Source of the DNA: Exiguobacterium acetylicum
GTDB lineage: Bacteria > Bacillota > Bacilli > Exiguobacteriales > Exiguobacteriaceae
Assembly (NCBI RefSeq): GCF_022170825.1
Contig: NZ_CP081878.1
Coordinates: 2,010,001-2,074,000 of the forward strand
Length of the DNA stretch: 64,000 nucleotides
Direction: 5' to 3'
The notes under the pieces were generated by a model. It saw nothing but the letters and a program-made list of their open reading frames with translations. It searched no databases and was not told where the DNA came from. Each line of letters starts with the position of its first letter. Position 1 is the first letter of the stretch. The translations under genes were made by a program, and so were the position numbers. This document shows, piece by piece, positions 46,655 to 56,624 of the stretch.

Positions 46655-48589
46655 TCACTGTGCGTCTTTTGCTTGATTGTACGTGATGGTTTTTGAACGA
46701 TACACCGTATCGTCTTTATAGATCGTAATTTTTCCTTCTTCTCCCGGATCAATCGTCACCGGCACGTCGAACGTCTCATCTTGATCAATCGATTCCTCGA
46801 TGACGGTCCGCTTTCCTTTGGCATCTTCTGTCTCAATCCGGATGACTTGCTTCGGTGGTTCCTCTTCTTCATCTTCAGATACTGCGTCGTACACGACCTT
46901 TTCAGGGAACGTCGCTGTCACTGTTTTTTCTTCCTCACCTTTAGAGATGAAGACGGTCACGGAGTCGTTTGGTTCGACTTGCGCACCTGCTTGTGGGAAC
47001 TGACGAATGACTTGATCGAGCTTCACGTCGCTTGAAAACTCTTGTTCAAACGTGCCGTCGAGACCCATTTCATCGAGATAGGCTTTTGCTTCATCACTCG
47101 ATAAGTTCGTCAAATCTTTCAATTCGAAAGAAGATGTTCCTTCCGAGACGGTAATTGTAATCGTCTGTTCTTTGGCGATGACTTCTGTTCCAGCTGAAAT
47201 CGATTGTCGAATAACGTTACCTCGCGCGATTTCATCTGACTTCTCACGTTCGACCTCGACTTTTGCGAATCCAGCTTCTTTTAATGTCGCAATCGCTTCT
47301 TTTTCAGTGTCATCCGTCACATCCGGTACTTCGACCGGAGCACTACCTGTAGAGACGACTAAATTGACTGTCGAACCCTTTTTAACTTGTGCGTTTTCAC
47401 GAGGTGTCTGGCTAATGACATTTCCTTCATCGACCGTATCACTATTCCGTTCTGTCGTCTCAACAACAAATCCGAGTTTCTCGAGCTTCGTTTCCGCTTC
47501 ATCTCCATCCGTTTTGACGACAGATGGTACGGTAACCGTTGGATCTGGCCACATCGCAAATGTTGTAGCCGCTCCACCAAGTAAAACGAGCAATAAGAGG
47601 ACGATCCACCAGCGTTTTTTCTTTTTCTTCTCCGGTGGTTTTGGTTGAACCGTCGTGACGGTCGGTGATTCCGGTTCCACCTTTGACTCCTCTGGTACTT
47701 GCACAGGTGATAAGACCATCGTCTTTTCCATCTCATCTTCTTCGGCACCACGGATGCCTTCATTTGCTCGTTCATCCGATAACGCCGTCACCATGTCCGC
47801 TTTAAAGGCTGCGACCGACTGTTGTCGATCATGCGGCGCTTTCGAGAGCGCCTGCATGATACAATTCTCAAGTGCTTGCGGTACTCTCGGATTCAAGATG
47901 GATGGACGACGCGGTGTATCTTGTAGGTGCTTCAGGGCAATCGCTACCGGTGAATCACCTTCAAACGGTACTTGTCCCGTGACGAGTTCGTATAAGACAG
48001 CACCAAGCGAATAGATATCCGATTTCTCATCCGCAAATTTACCTTTTGCTTGTTCCGGTGAAAAGTAATGAACGGACCCAAGGACTGACATCGTATGCGT
48101 CAGCGTCGCATTCGACATCGCCACGGCGATTCCAAAATCCGTTACTTTGACGGTACCATCTTCTCGGATCAACATGTTTTGCGGTTTAATGTCGCGATGG
48201 ATGATCCGGTGTGCATGAGCGTGATCGATGGCATCACAAATTTGAGCGATGATATCGACTGCCTGAGGCACAGGTAACGCTTGATTTTCACAAAATGTCT
48301 TTAATGTCATACCATCGATATACTCCATGACGATGTAATAGATGGCATCTTCTTCGCCTACATCATAGACGGCAACGATGTTTGGATGATTCAAGCTGGT
48401 AGCAGCATGTGCTTCACGTTCGAATCGACGGATGAACTGTTCGTCATGCGAGAATTCAGTCCGTAAAATCTTAATGGCAACATGACGCTTTAAAATCTCA
48501 TCATAGGCTTGATAGACATTCGCCATCCCGCCACTTCCAACTAGCCGTTCTATGCGGTAGCGGTCATTTAATCGATCTCCGTATCGCAT
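46655..48589 (-). CDS. prkC: PASTA-domain serine/threonine kinase PrkC
   Basis: 644 residues. N-terminal Hanks kinase: YRIERLVGSGGMANVYQA, HVAIKIL, HRDIKPQNM, DFGIAVAM, SPEQAKG. One membrane helix at about 325-350 (WWIVLLLLVLLGGAATTFAM), then three PASTA repeats outside (starting near VTVPSVVKTDG, PVEVPDVTDDT and SSFELKDLTNL) and a further C-terminal beta region. PASTA domains bind peptidoglycan fragments. Paired with the phosphatase PrpC two bases upstream. Confidence 0.97.
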   Translation of the reverse strand: MRYGDRLNDRYRIERLVGSGGMANVYQAYDEILKRHVAIKILRTEFSHDEQFIRRFEREAHAATSLNHPNIVAVYDVGEEDAIYYIVMEYIDGMTLKTFCENQALPVPQAVDIIAQICDAIDHAHAHRIIHRDIKPQNMLIREDGTVKVTDFGIAVAMSNATLTHTMSVLGSVHYFSPEQAKGKFADEKSDIYSLGAVLYELVTGQVPFEGDSPVAIALKHLQDTPRRPSILNPRVPQALENCIMQALSKAPHDRQQSVAAFKADMVTALSDERANEGIRGAEEDEMEKTMVLSPVQVPEESKVEPESPTVTTVQPKPPEKKKKKRWWIVLLLLVLLGGAATTFAMWPDPTVTVPSVVKTDGDEAETKLEKLGFVVETTERNSDTVDEGNVISQTPRENAQVKKGSTVNLVVSTGSAPVEVPDVTDDTEKEAIATLKEAGFAKVEVEREKSDEIARGNVIRQSISAGTEVIAKEQTITITVSEGTSSFELKDLTNLSSDEAKAYLDEMGLDGTFEQEFSSDVKLDQVIRQFPQAGAQVEPNDSVTVFISKGEEEKTVTATFPEKVVYDAVSEDEEEEPPKQVIRIETEDAKGKRTVIEESIDQDETFDVPVTIDPGEEGKITIYKDDTVYRSKTITYNQAKDAQ

Positions 48590-48591
48590 AT

Positions 48592-49326
48592 TCAGACCCT
48601 CTTTCTTTCTTTGAACCGGATGGCGGCAATCGTAATATTATCTGCGCCTCCTCGAGCATTCGCTTCTTTCACCAATCGTCCGACGATTTCTTCGAGCGGT
48701 TCATCCTGTAAGATGATTTGTTCGATGACATCGTCTGGTACTTCATCGGTTAACCCGTCACTACAGACGAGAACGAGATCATAATCTGGAGCATCTCTGA
48801 CTTGGATGTCGACTTCAACCGTTTCATTCGAACCGACCGAACGTGTAATGACATTCTTTCGTGGATGATTTTCGACTTCCTCATCTGAAAGTTCTCCCAT
48901 TTGTCGTAACATATTGACGTATGAATGATCATCCGTCAATTGCTTCAACGTCGTACCTTCAAGGGCATACACTCTACTATCACCGACATGACCAATGACG
49001 AGCAACTCCTCAACCCAGCATACGCAGGCAATGGTCGTTCCGACGATCGCGAGTTGCTCGTCTTTTGAAAACTGGAGAATCCGAGCATTCGCCTCAGCTA
49101 CGCGTTGTTCAATCCATTCTGATAGTTCCATCGGACGATTGGGCATAAGTGAAAAAGATGCTTCGAACACCTCGCGAACGATTGCACTCGCAATATCGCC
49201 AGCGGCGTGTCCACCCATACCATCTGCCACGACGGCAAGTCCACGTTCTGTGTCTCCGACGAGTAACACTGTATCTTCGTTTTTAGTCCTGACTTTCCCA
49301 GTAGTCGACAGATGAGCTAACTCCAT
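48592..49326 (-). CDS. prpC: PP2C-type protein phosphatase PrpC
   Basis: 244 residues. PP2C metal motifs: VADGMGGHAAGDIAS, GHVGDSRVYAL, LVCSDGLTDEV and GGADNITIAAI. It removes phosphate from PrkC targets. GGAGG precedes the ATG. It directly follows rsmB; rlmN, which lies between them in B. subtilis, is absent. Confidence 0.97.
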   Translation of the reverse strand: MELAHLSTTGKVRTKNEDTVLLVGDTERGLAVVADGMGGHAAGDIASAIVREVFEASFSLMPNRPMELSEWIEQRVAEANARILQFSKDEQLAIVGTTIACVCWVEELLVIGHVGDSRVYALEGTTLKQLTDDHSYVNMLRQMGELSDEEVENHPRKNVITRSVGSNETVEVDIQVRDAPDYDLVLVCSDGLTDEVPDDVIEQIILQDEPLEEIVGRLVKEANARGGADNITIAAIRFKERKRV

Positions 49327-49344
49327 GACAGTCCTCCGTTCGTG

Positions 49345-50676
49345 TCAATCTTCTCGTTTTTTAAAGGCCGCAATGTAAAAACCGTCTGTTCCGACTGACG
49401 TCGGTAACAGCTTGAGCTCTGCCCGGTCCCCAATTAAATGGCGGACGGATTCCGGCATCCGTGTAGCAAAGGATGCATCGAAGTCAAATCCCTGACTAAG
49501 GATGAATGCCGTCTGCTCTTCATTTTCCAGCGGATCTATCGTACACGTCGAATAGACGAATGTTCCACCCTTTTTGACGAGTGGTAAGACAGATGTCAAA
49601 ATATCTCGTTGAATCTTCGGTAATTGTTCAAGTTGTTCTGGACGCTTCGTCCATTTGATATCTGGCTTTCTCCGAATGACACCAAGTCCTGAACAAGGAG
49701 CATCGACAAGAATCCGATCAAACGATTCTGCTTCGAAGCGCTCACCTGCTTTGCGTGCATCTAACGCTTCTGCTTGAACGGTCGTCAGACCTAAGCGCAT
49801 CGCCTGCTGGTCAATCAATTTAATTTTATGTGGATGAAGATCAAGTGCTTGTAATGTTCCTGTCGTCAAACCTTCTGCAATATGCATCGCTTTCCCACCA
49901 GGTGCGGCACAACTGTCGAGTATGCGATCGGATGCTTCTGCCCCGAGCGCACGCGCAACGAGCATCGAACTTTCATCCTGCAAGGAAAGATATCCCCGAT
50001 CAATCAAATCGGTTTTTTGAACACTTCCCCGTTCGATTTCGAGACCGTCTGGCGCGACAGCAGATGGTTTTGCCGTCACACCTTGGTCAAGCAGAAGCGC
50101 AATCGCTTCTTCCGGCGTCGTCTTCGTCCGATTGATACGAACTGTGACCGGTGCAGGCGTATTATTCAACTGACAGATGCGTAGCGTCTCATCTGGACCG
50201 AACAATTCGATCCAACGCTCGACGAGCCATTGCGGATGACTTGTTTCAATGCTGATCCGTTTTGCAACTGGCTCAATCTCGTTAAAATTAGGCATACCTG
50301 CGCGCAGTACATTCCGAAGGACCCCATTGACGACTTTTGAGACGTGGACTTTCCCACGTTTTTTGGCAATTTCAACGGCTTCATGAATGACGGCATGATC
50401 CGGGACACGATCGAGATAAAACAACTGATAGACACTCATCCGTAACAACGGACGCATGAATGGATCGAGTTTTTTCTGTTTCGCTAAATACGGTTCTAAA
50501 ATATAATCAAGCGTTAATTCACGACTGAGCGTCCCGTAGACGAGTTCCGTGAACAAGCCGACATCTGACGTTGAAATGGCGCGTTTTTCAAGCATTTGGT
50601 GGACCGTGATCGTTGAGAAAGCACCACCTTGACCGATTTTCATGAGTGTCGTTACTGCTGCGTCGCGTACGTTCAT
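49345..50676 (-). CDS. rsmB: 16S rRNA (cytosine-967-C5) methyltransferase RsmB
   Basis: 443 residues. N-terminal NusB-like RNA-binding domain, then the SAM domain: DSCAAPGGKAMHIAEG, DAPCSGLGVIRRKPDIKW and the catalytic Cys in VYSTCTIDPLENEEQ. It makes m5C967 in 16S rRNA. The start overlaps the def-fmt stop as ATGA. Confidence 0.97.
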   Translation of the reverse strand: MNVRDAAVTTLMKIGQGGAFSTITVHQMLEKRAISTSDVGLFTELVYGTLSRELTLDYILEPYLAKQKKLDPFMRPLLRMSVYQLFYLDRVPDHAVIHEAVEIAKKRGKVHVSKVVNGVLRNVLRAGMPNFNEIEPVAKRISIETSHPQWLVERWIELFGPDETLRICQLNNTPAPVTVRINRTKTTPEEAIALLLDQGVTAKPSAVAPDGLEIERGSVQKTDLIDRGYLSLQDESSMLVARALGAEASDRILDSCAAPGGKAMHIAEGLTTGTLQALDLHPHKIKLIDQQAMRLGLTTVQAEALDARKAGERFEAESFDRILVDAPCSGLGVIRRKPDIKWTKRPEQLEQLPKIQRDILTSVLPLVKKGGTFVYSTCTIDPLENEEQTAFILSQGFDFDASFATRMPESVRHLIGDRAELKLLPTSVGTDGFYIAAFKKRED

Positions 50677-52055
50677 GCGTTCTCACCTACTTGTTGTCCG
50701 AGTTCAAGCGATTGACCAATTCCGCGCATGAACGTGGCACCGTCCATTCGTTTTTTTCCGGACGGCTGTAAGTCGATCAACTTCAACGCTGTCTCGGAAC
50801 CCGTTGCGATGACTGGACCATCAGCTTCTAAAGCGATGATTTCACCCGGTCGTCCCGTTCCTGTGACTTTCGTTGCGAAAAAGACTTTTAAGCGGTCATT
50901 TCCAAGCATCGTATACGTACTCGGGAATGGATTCATCCCACGAATTTGATCATAGAGTGTCTCACCCGGTAGCGTAAAATCAAGTCGCTCCCGCTCACGT
51001 GAAATGTTCGGTGCAAACGTTGCTTCTTCCTCGACTTGCGCTTCTGGTGTCAATTCACCAGCTAACAGACGTGGCAACGTTTCAAGTAACAGACGCGCTC
51101 CTGCGTCTGCTAACTTCTCAAACATCGTCCCGGCTGTATCGTTCTCTTCTATTGGAACGATGATTTTTGACAACATATCACCCGCGTCTAGTCGATCGAC
51201 CATATACATGATCGTCACACCTGTCTCTTTTTCTCCATCGATGATTGCTTGATGAATCGGTGCACCTCCACGATATTTCGGCAAGAGTGACGCGTGGACA
51301 TTGATTGCCCCGAAACGTGGTGCTTCGAGAATAGCTGTCGGTACGATCTGACCGTAAGCTGCCGTGATGATGAGATCTGGTTTTAGATCGAGGACATCTT
51401 GGTAATCCTCACGGATACGCTTCGGTTGCAACACAGGAATGTCGTGTTCCATCGCGACGAGTTTTACAGGTGTCGGTTTGACTTCCCGTTTTCGTCCGAC
51501 TGGTTTATCCGGTTGTGAGACGACGCCAACGACGTCATATCCGGCATCGATGACTTCACGCAGTGTTCCTGCTGCAAACTCAGGTGTACCCATGAAGACG
51601 ACACGCGGTTTTTCTTGTTCGACGAGTTTATCCGTGAACAGAACCCCATCTAAATGATCCATCTCGTGTTGAATGGCACGCGCAAAAAAACCATTGGCTT
51701 TAATTTTGATAGTCCGTCCGAGACGATCCTGTGACTTGACGACGATGCGGTCAAACCGTTCGACCGGTCCGAAGATTCCTGGCATACTGAGACATCCTTC
51801 ATCATCGATTTGCGAACCGTCCGCTTCGATGATTTCCGGATTGATCAGCTCGATTGGTCCCGTCTCATCATCGGTATGAACGACGGCTACACGAATCGGC
51901 TGGTTGATTTGCGGTGCTGCTAAACCAACCCCATCATACTCGTACATCGTATCGAACATCCGGTCAATCATCTTACCAAGCTTCTTATCGAATTTCGTGA
52001 CAGGTTCACACACCTGTCGTAATACATCATTTGGTACTTCTACTACTTTATACAT
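50673..52055 (-). CDS. def-fmt: Fused peptide deformylase / methionyl-tRNA formyltransferase
   Basis: 460 residues in one uninterrupted frame. Residues 1-148 form a type I peptide deformylase: GVGLAAPQ (42-49), EGCLS with metal ligand Cys88, and QHEMDHLDG (ligands His130 and His134, Glu131). From about residue 149 (KPRVVFMGTPEFAAG) to the end is a full-length Fmt: NVHASLLPKYRGGAPIHQ with the catalytic Asn/His, RLDAGDML, and a C-terminal OB domain. The usual hydrophilic tail of Def is missing, and the junction (DKLVEQEKPRVVF) leaves almost no linker. I see no internal SD or start. Fmt formylates initiator Met-tRNA; Def removes the same formyl group from new proteins. In B. subtilis these are separate adjacent genes. 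Confidence 0.93.
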   Translation of the reverse strand: MYKVVEVPNDVLRQVCEPVTKFDKKLGKMIDRMFDTMYEYDGVGLAAPQINQPIRVAVVHTDDETGPIELINPEIIEADGSQIDDEGCLSMPGIFGPVERFDRIVVKSQDRLGRTIKIKANGFFARAIQHEMDHLDGVLFTDKLVEQEKPRVVFMGTPEFAAGTLREVIDAGYDVVGVVSQPDKPVGRKREVKPTPVKLVAMEHDIPVLQPKRIREDYQDVLDLKPDLIITAAYGQIVPTAILEAPRFGAINVHASLLPKYRGGAPIHQAIIDGEKETGVTIMYMVDRLDAGDMLSKIIVPIEENDTAGTMFEKLADAGARLLLETLPRLLAGELTPEAQVEEEATFAPNISRERERLDFTLPGETLYDQIRGMNPFPSTYTMLGNDRLKVFFATKVTGTGRPGEIIALEADGPVIATGSETALKLIDLQPSGKKRMDGATFMRGIGQSLELGQQVGENA

Positions 52056-52064
52056 ACAGACACC

Positions 52065-54389
52065 TCACATGAATACAAATGGATTCAAGTCAATCGCGAC
52101 TTGTGTTTTTGATTTTTGACGACGGGATAAGATATCACGGAGATGTGTCCGGACATCCTCCTGTCCTTTATGTTTAATTAAGACCTGTTGCCGGTACATA
52201 TTTTTCAGTCGAGCGAGCGGTGCATCAAACGGTCCATTGACGACTAAATCCTCAGATTCAAAGGCACGAAGCTCGGTAGCGATTTGCTGTGCCTCTGCTT
52301 GTGCTTCGAGTGGATGCGCCGCTGATACTGTAATCAGACCAAGGAACCAAAATGGTGGATGCCCACCGAGCTTTCGTAACTGCATCTCTCGTTTATAGAA
52401 CGTTTCAAAATCATGCTGTTTAGCAGTCTGAATAACGTAATGTTCCGGATTGTACGTCTGGATGATTGATTGACCGGCGAGTTGCCCCCGTCCGGCACGA
52501 CCGGACACTTGAGTGATCAACTGGAACGTGCGTTCACTTGCCCGAAAATCCGGAATACCAAGCGTCGCATCAGCAGCAATCACTCCAACGAGCGTGACAT
52601 TCGGAAAGTCGAGACCTTTTGCGATCATCTGGGTTCCAAGCAGAATGTTTCCTTCTTTGCGTTCAAAGGCATCGAGTAACTTCTCATGCGCCCCTTTACG
52701 CGACGTCGTATCCTGGTCCATCCGGATGATCCGTGCTTCCGGAATCAAATGTGCCAACTCTTCCTCGATCTTTTGCGTACCGGTTCCGAACTGACGAATT
52801 TTCGTCGATTCACAGGACGGACACGTTTTCGGCATTGCGGCTTCAAACCCACAATAGTGGCACTTCAGTCGATCTTCATGCTGATGGTACGTTAAATTGA
52901 CCGCACAATGCGGACATTGCAACGTCTCTCCACAATCCCGACATAAGACGAACGTCGTATACCCGCGACGGTTCAGAAGTAAAACCGTCTGTTCGCCGCG
53001 TTCGATTCGTTCTTTGATGCCTTCCACTAATGCGAGACTGAACGGGGTACGATTGCCCCGTTCGAGTTCCTTGCGCATATCAACGATGTCAACAGGCGGT
53101 AATTCCCCACCGAAGCGTTCACGAAGCGGTAAATAGCGATAGACCCCTTTTTGTGCCCGTGCATACGTCTCAAGTAATGGCGTCGCACTACCCAGTACAA
53201 CCGGACAACGATGATAGGCTGCTCGCCACTTCGCAACATCCCGAGTATGATAGCGTGGATTTTCTTCTTGTTTATAGGTCGTTTCATGTTCTTCATCGAG
53301 AATGATGATTCCGATGTTCGTTAGCGGTGCAAAGACAGCGGAGCGTGCTCCAACGACGACATCGACTTCGCCTTGGGCAATCTTACGCCATTCATCATAC
53401 TTTTCTCCGAGAGATAATCCACTATGCAGGACGGCAACACGTTCGCCAAAACGGCGTTTGAACCGTTTGACCATCATCGGCGTCAGACTGATCTCAGGGA
53501 CGAGCAGGATTGCTTGTCTACCGCGCTCGAGTTGTGCATGAATCGACTCAAGATACACTTCTGTTTTCCCGCTTCCTGTCACACCATGTAACAAGAATGT
53601 CCCGGTCTCTGCTTCAGCCGTAATCGCCGAGACAGCTTCCTGTTGTTTTTCTGTTAAAGAAGACGGAACAAAAATATCTTGGACGAGATGTTCATACGGA
53701 TTCCGTCGCACATCGATCGTCTCGACTTGAATGATGTGTTTTTTCTCGAGTGCATTCAATGTTGCACTCGTTGCTCCCGTTGCCTGCTTCACTTCACTCC
53801 ATAGAGCGTTCGGGAATTCTTGGATATAGGTATAGAGCGCCGCTTGTTGGCTCGCTTGTTTCGTAAAGGTTGCCTGTTCCTCAAGAAGACGGATTCGTTT
53901 ATCCGTTTTAGATGTCTTTTTTTCGCGAATGACTGGCTGAAGTGTCACTTCAGCTTGCTTCGCTGCCGTCAAGACGATTTGCTGCACTTCCGTTGGCAAT
54001 TGACTCATTTTCTTACCGTGATAGATCCGCAGGGGACCTGATTCTACTATGACCAGTTTATCATAACTCACCTTTAAGGCAGCAGGCAGCATCGCAAGTA
54101 GCGCCGTCGCTTGAAAACACAATGTCGTTTCCGATAGATAAGCCGATAATTCGAGCAATTCCTCCGTATAGGTTGGCGTTTCATCGAGAACACGGACGAT
54201 TTCTTTAACGTTCGTCAAATCAGACGTTGCTTTCGTTCCGACGACGATTCCAAGCAGCGCGCGTGGACCGAATGGCACTTCGACCCGCATCCCGGGAACG
54301 ATCAACTCTTGCCAGAGTTCCGGAACAGCGTAATCAAACGGACGATCGACCGTTGCTGCCGCGACGTCAACAATGACTTCGGCAATCAT
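52065..54389 (-). CDS. priA: Primosomal protein N' (PriA helicase)
   Basis: 774 residues. N-terminal DNA-binding domain (DYAVPELWQELIVPGMRVEV), helicase motifs LLHGVTGSGKTEVYL and IIILDEEHETTYKQE, and the zinc-binding cluster (CRDCGETLQCPHCAVNLTYH, then CHYCG and CPSCES). It restarts stalled replication forks. It overlaps the coaBC stop by four bases. Confidence 0.98.
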   Translation of the reverse strand: MIAEVIVDVAAATVDRPFDYAVPELWQELIVPGMRVEVPFGPRALLGIVVGTKATSDLTNVKEIVRVLDETPTYTEELLELSAYLSETTLCFQATALLAMLPAALKVSYDKLVIVESGPLRIYHGKKMSQLPTEVQQIVLTAAKQAEVTLQPVIREKKTSKTDKRIRLLEEQATFTKQASQQAALYTYIQEFPNALWSEVKQATGATSATLNALEKKHIIQVETIDVRRNPYEHLVQDIFVPSSLTEKQQEAVSAITAEAETGTFLLHGVTGSGKTEVYLESIHAQLERGRQAILLVPEISLTPMMVKRFKRRFGERVAVLHSGLSLGEKYDEWRKIAQGEVDVVVGARSAVFAPLTNIGIIILDEEHETTYKQEENPRYHTRDVAKWRAAYHRCPVVLGSATPLLETYARAQKGVYRYLPLRERFGGELPPVDIVDMRKELERGNRTPFSLALVEGIKERIERGEQTVLLLNRRGYTTFVLCRDCGETLQCPHCAVNLTYHQHEDRLKCHYCGFEAAMPKTCPSCESTKIRQFGTGTQKIEEELAHLIPEARIIRMDQDTTSRKGAHEKLLDAFERKEGNILLGTQMIAKGLDFPNVTLVGVIAADATLGIPDFRASERTFQLITQVSGRAGRGQLAGQSIIQTYNPEHYVIQTAKQHDFETFYKREMQLRKLGGHPPFWFLGLITVSAAHPLEAQAEAQQIATELRAFESEDLVVNGPFDAPLARLKNMYRQQVLIKHKGQEDVRTHLRDILSRRQKSKTQVAIDLNPFVFM

Positions 54390-55576
54390 GCCAACGCCTC
54401 CGCGAATTGACGCATGAGTGCTTTTGCAAGCGTCGATTTTAACTGCTGATTATACCGTATGACGGAATCGTTCTTTCCAAAGACGACGACTTCATTTTCA
54501 TCACTGACGAACCCGATATCGGATCGTGACACATCATTTGCGACGATGAAATCGGCTTTCTTTCGGACGAGCTTTTGTTTCGCGAACGTCTCGACATCGG
54601 TCGTCTCAGCCGCAAATCCGACTAATAGCTGATGTTGTTTCTGCTCACCGAGCGTCTTCAGAATATCGGTCGTCTCCTCGAGTTCAATTCGAAGTGGTCC
54701 GTGGATTTTCTTCTGCTTCTGATCGTACTGGACAGATGGTCGATAATCAGCAACAGCAGCGGACATGATGACGATGTCTTGCAACTCATAGTCACGTAAC
54801 ATGGCCTCGAGCATCTCTTCTCCCGACTCAACGGCAATCGTTGCGACGCCTGTTGGTAACCCAATCCGAAGTGGACCATGAACGAGCGTGACATCTGCTC
54901 CTGCATCTCGTGCAGCTTCCGCTAACGCGATCCCTGTTTTCCCTGAAGAATCATTCGTCAAGTAACGGACCGGATCAATCCGTTCTACTGTCGGTCCTGC
55001 ACTAATTAAGACTTTTCGTCCAGCTAGATACTTTTCTTCAAAGAAGGTCGATAATGTGGCGACTAAATCTTCAGGCTCAGGCAGACGTCCTTTTCCGACC
55101 CAACCACATGCGAGATTTCCGACTCCCGGTGCAATCACCTGGACACCGTCCTGCTTCAATTGTTCGATGTTTCGAACTGTCGCCGGGTGTTCGAGCATAT
55201 TGACATTCATCGCTGGTGCGACGATGACGGGACACGTCGCTGCAAGGATCGTCGTCGTAATGAAATCATCCGCGATTCCGTGTGCGAGTTTTGCGATCAA
55301 GTTTGCTGTCGCTGGTGCGACGACGATTAAATCCGCTTCGTCCGCTAAATCGATGTGGGCGATTTTCGAAGGATCATGCTCGATGAAAACATTGTCATAG
55401 ACCGCTTTTCGTGTCAGTGCCTCAAACGTCGTCTTCCCGACGAACTGTTGGGCATTGCGTGTCATCGCGACTTGGACATGTGCGCCTGCTTGAACGAGTT
55501 TTGAAGCGAGTGCAGCTGATTTATAGGAAGCGATTCCACCGCCGACACACAGTAGGATGTTTCGGTTGGTTAACAT
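54386..55576 (-). CDS. coaBC: Bifunctional phosphopantothenoylcysteine decarboxylase/synthase CoaBC
   Basis: 396 residues from MLTNRNILLCVGGGIASYKS (GGAGG eight bases upstream; 18-codon extension rejected). The N-terminal flavoprotein CoaC domain has the active His in the FEALTRKAVYDN/HIDLA region and APAMNVNMLEHPAT, with the Cys in NLACGWVGKGR. The C-terminal CoaB domain starts at about 185 (KVLISAGPTVERIDPVRYLT). Two steps of coenzyme A synthesis. A terminator-like hairpin separates it from rpoZ. Confidence 0.97.
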   Translation of the reverse strand: MLTNRNILLCVGGGIASYKSAALASKLVQAGAHVQVAMTRNAQQFVGKTTFEALTRKAVYDNVFIEHDPSKIAHIDLADEADLIVVAPATANLIAKLAHGIADDFITTTILAATCPVIVAPAMNVNMLEHPATVRNIEQLKQDGVQVIAPGVGNLACGWVGKGRLPEPEDLVATLSTFFEEKYLAGRKVLISAGPTVERIDPVRYLTNDSSGKTGIALAEAARDAGADVTLVHGPLRIGLPTGVATIAVESGEEMLEAMLRDYELQDIVIMSAAVADYRPSVQYDQKQKKIHGPLRIELEETTDILKTLGEQKQHQLLVGFAAETTDVETFAKQKLVRKKADFIVANDVSRSDIGFVSDENEVVVFGKNDSVIRYNQQLKSTLAKALMRQFAEALA

Positions 55577-55594
55577 GTAGGTATCCTCCTTATT

Positions 55595-55626
55595 GAAAAA
55601 AACAGCCACGATGACAAGTGGCTGCT
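55595..55626 (-). terminator. Terminator-like hairpin between rpoZ and coaBC
   Basis: 7-bp stem CAGCCAC/GTGGCTG (55603-55609 and 55618-55624), eight-base loop, followed on the minus strand by TTTTTTTC. It lies directly after rpoZ and about 20 bases before the coaBC start, so it probably acts as a partial terminator within the operon. Confidence 0.7.
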
Positions 55627-55632
55627 TCAAAA

Positions 55633-55836
55633 TTAGTCTTGCGGTTGGTTCGTGACGGTTACTTCTTCGAAATAAAGCTCTTCTAAAGCTTTCCCGACCG
55701 GTTTATGCGATTTTGGGTTCATGACTTTCACGCGTTTCCCGTCTTGGATTTGACGCGCACGCTTAGCGGCAACTGTAACGATTGTATATTTCGATGGTAC
55801 TTTCTTTTGAAGCTTATCAACTGATGGATATAACAT
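55633..55836 (-). CDS. rpoZ: RNA polymerase omega subunit
   Basis: 67 residues from [20 protein letters not shown] (GGAGG upstream; the 30-codon extension lies inside gmk). The core motif [17 protein letters not shown] is typical of omega. It helps assemble and stabilise beta' in RNA polymerase. The start lies one base after the gmk stop. Confidence 0.96.
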   Translation of the reverse strand: MLYPSVDKLQKKVPSKYTIVTVAAKRARQIQDGKRVKVMNPKSHKPVGKALEELYFEEVTVTNQPQD

Positions 55837-55837
55837 A

Positions 55838-56494
<657 letters not shown>

Positions 56495-56496
56495 TC

Positions 56497-56526
56497 ATAT
56501 TAGCAGTAGAGACGGGAAGTTCGCAA
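56497..56526 (-). promoter_or_regulatory. Promoter of the gmk-rpe operon
   Basis: Minus strand TTGCGA, 18-bp spacer, TAATAT with an extended -10 (TGC before it), about 40 bases before the gmk GTG. Confidence 0.6.
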
Positions 56527-56624
56527 GTCATCTTTTTTTAGCTCGACTGCTTTATCATACCATAACGATGCCATTTCTGTTACCTTTAGAAAGTGAGAAC
56601 GAAATCAAGAAAGAAGGTAATCGT

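Noticed and set aside
47172..47648. 158-codon plus-strand open frame inside prkC
   Set aside because: Ser/Thr-rich complement of the PASTA region; no ribosome-binding site and the kinase frame is complete.
51591..51640. Separate fmt start inside the def-fmt frame
   Set aside because: The only ATG here is residue 155, already inside the conserved FMGTPEF motif, and there is no purine-rich SD before it. A fused product is the simpler reading.
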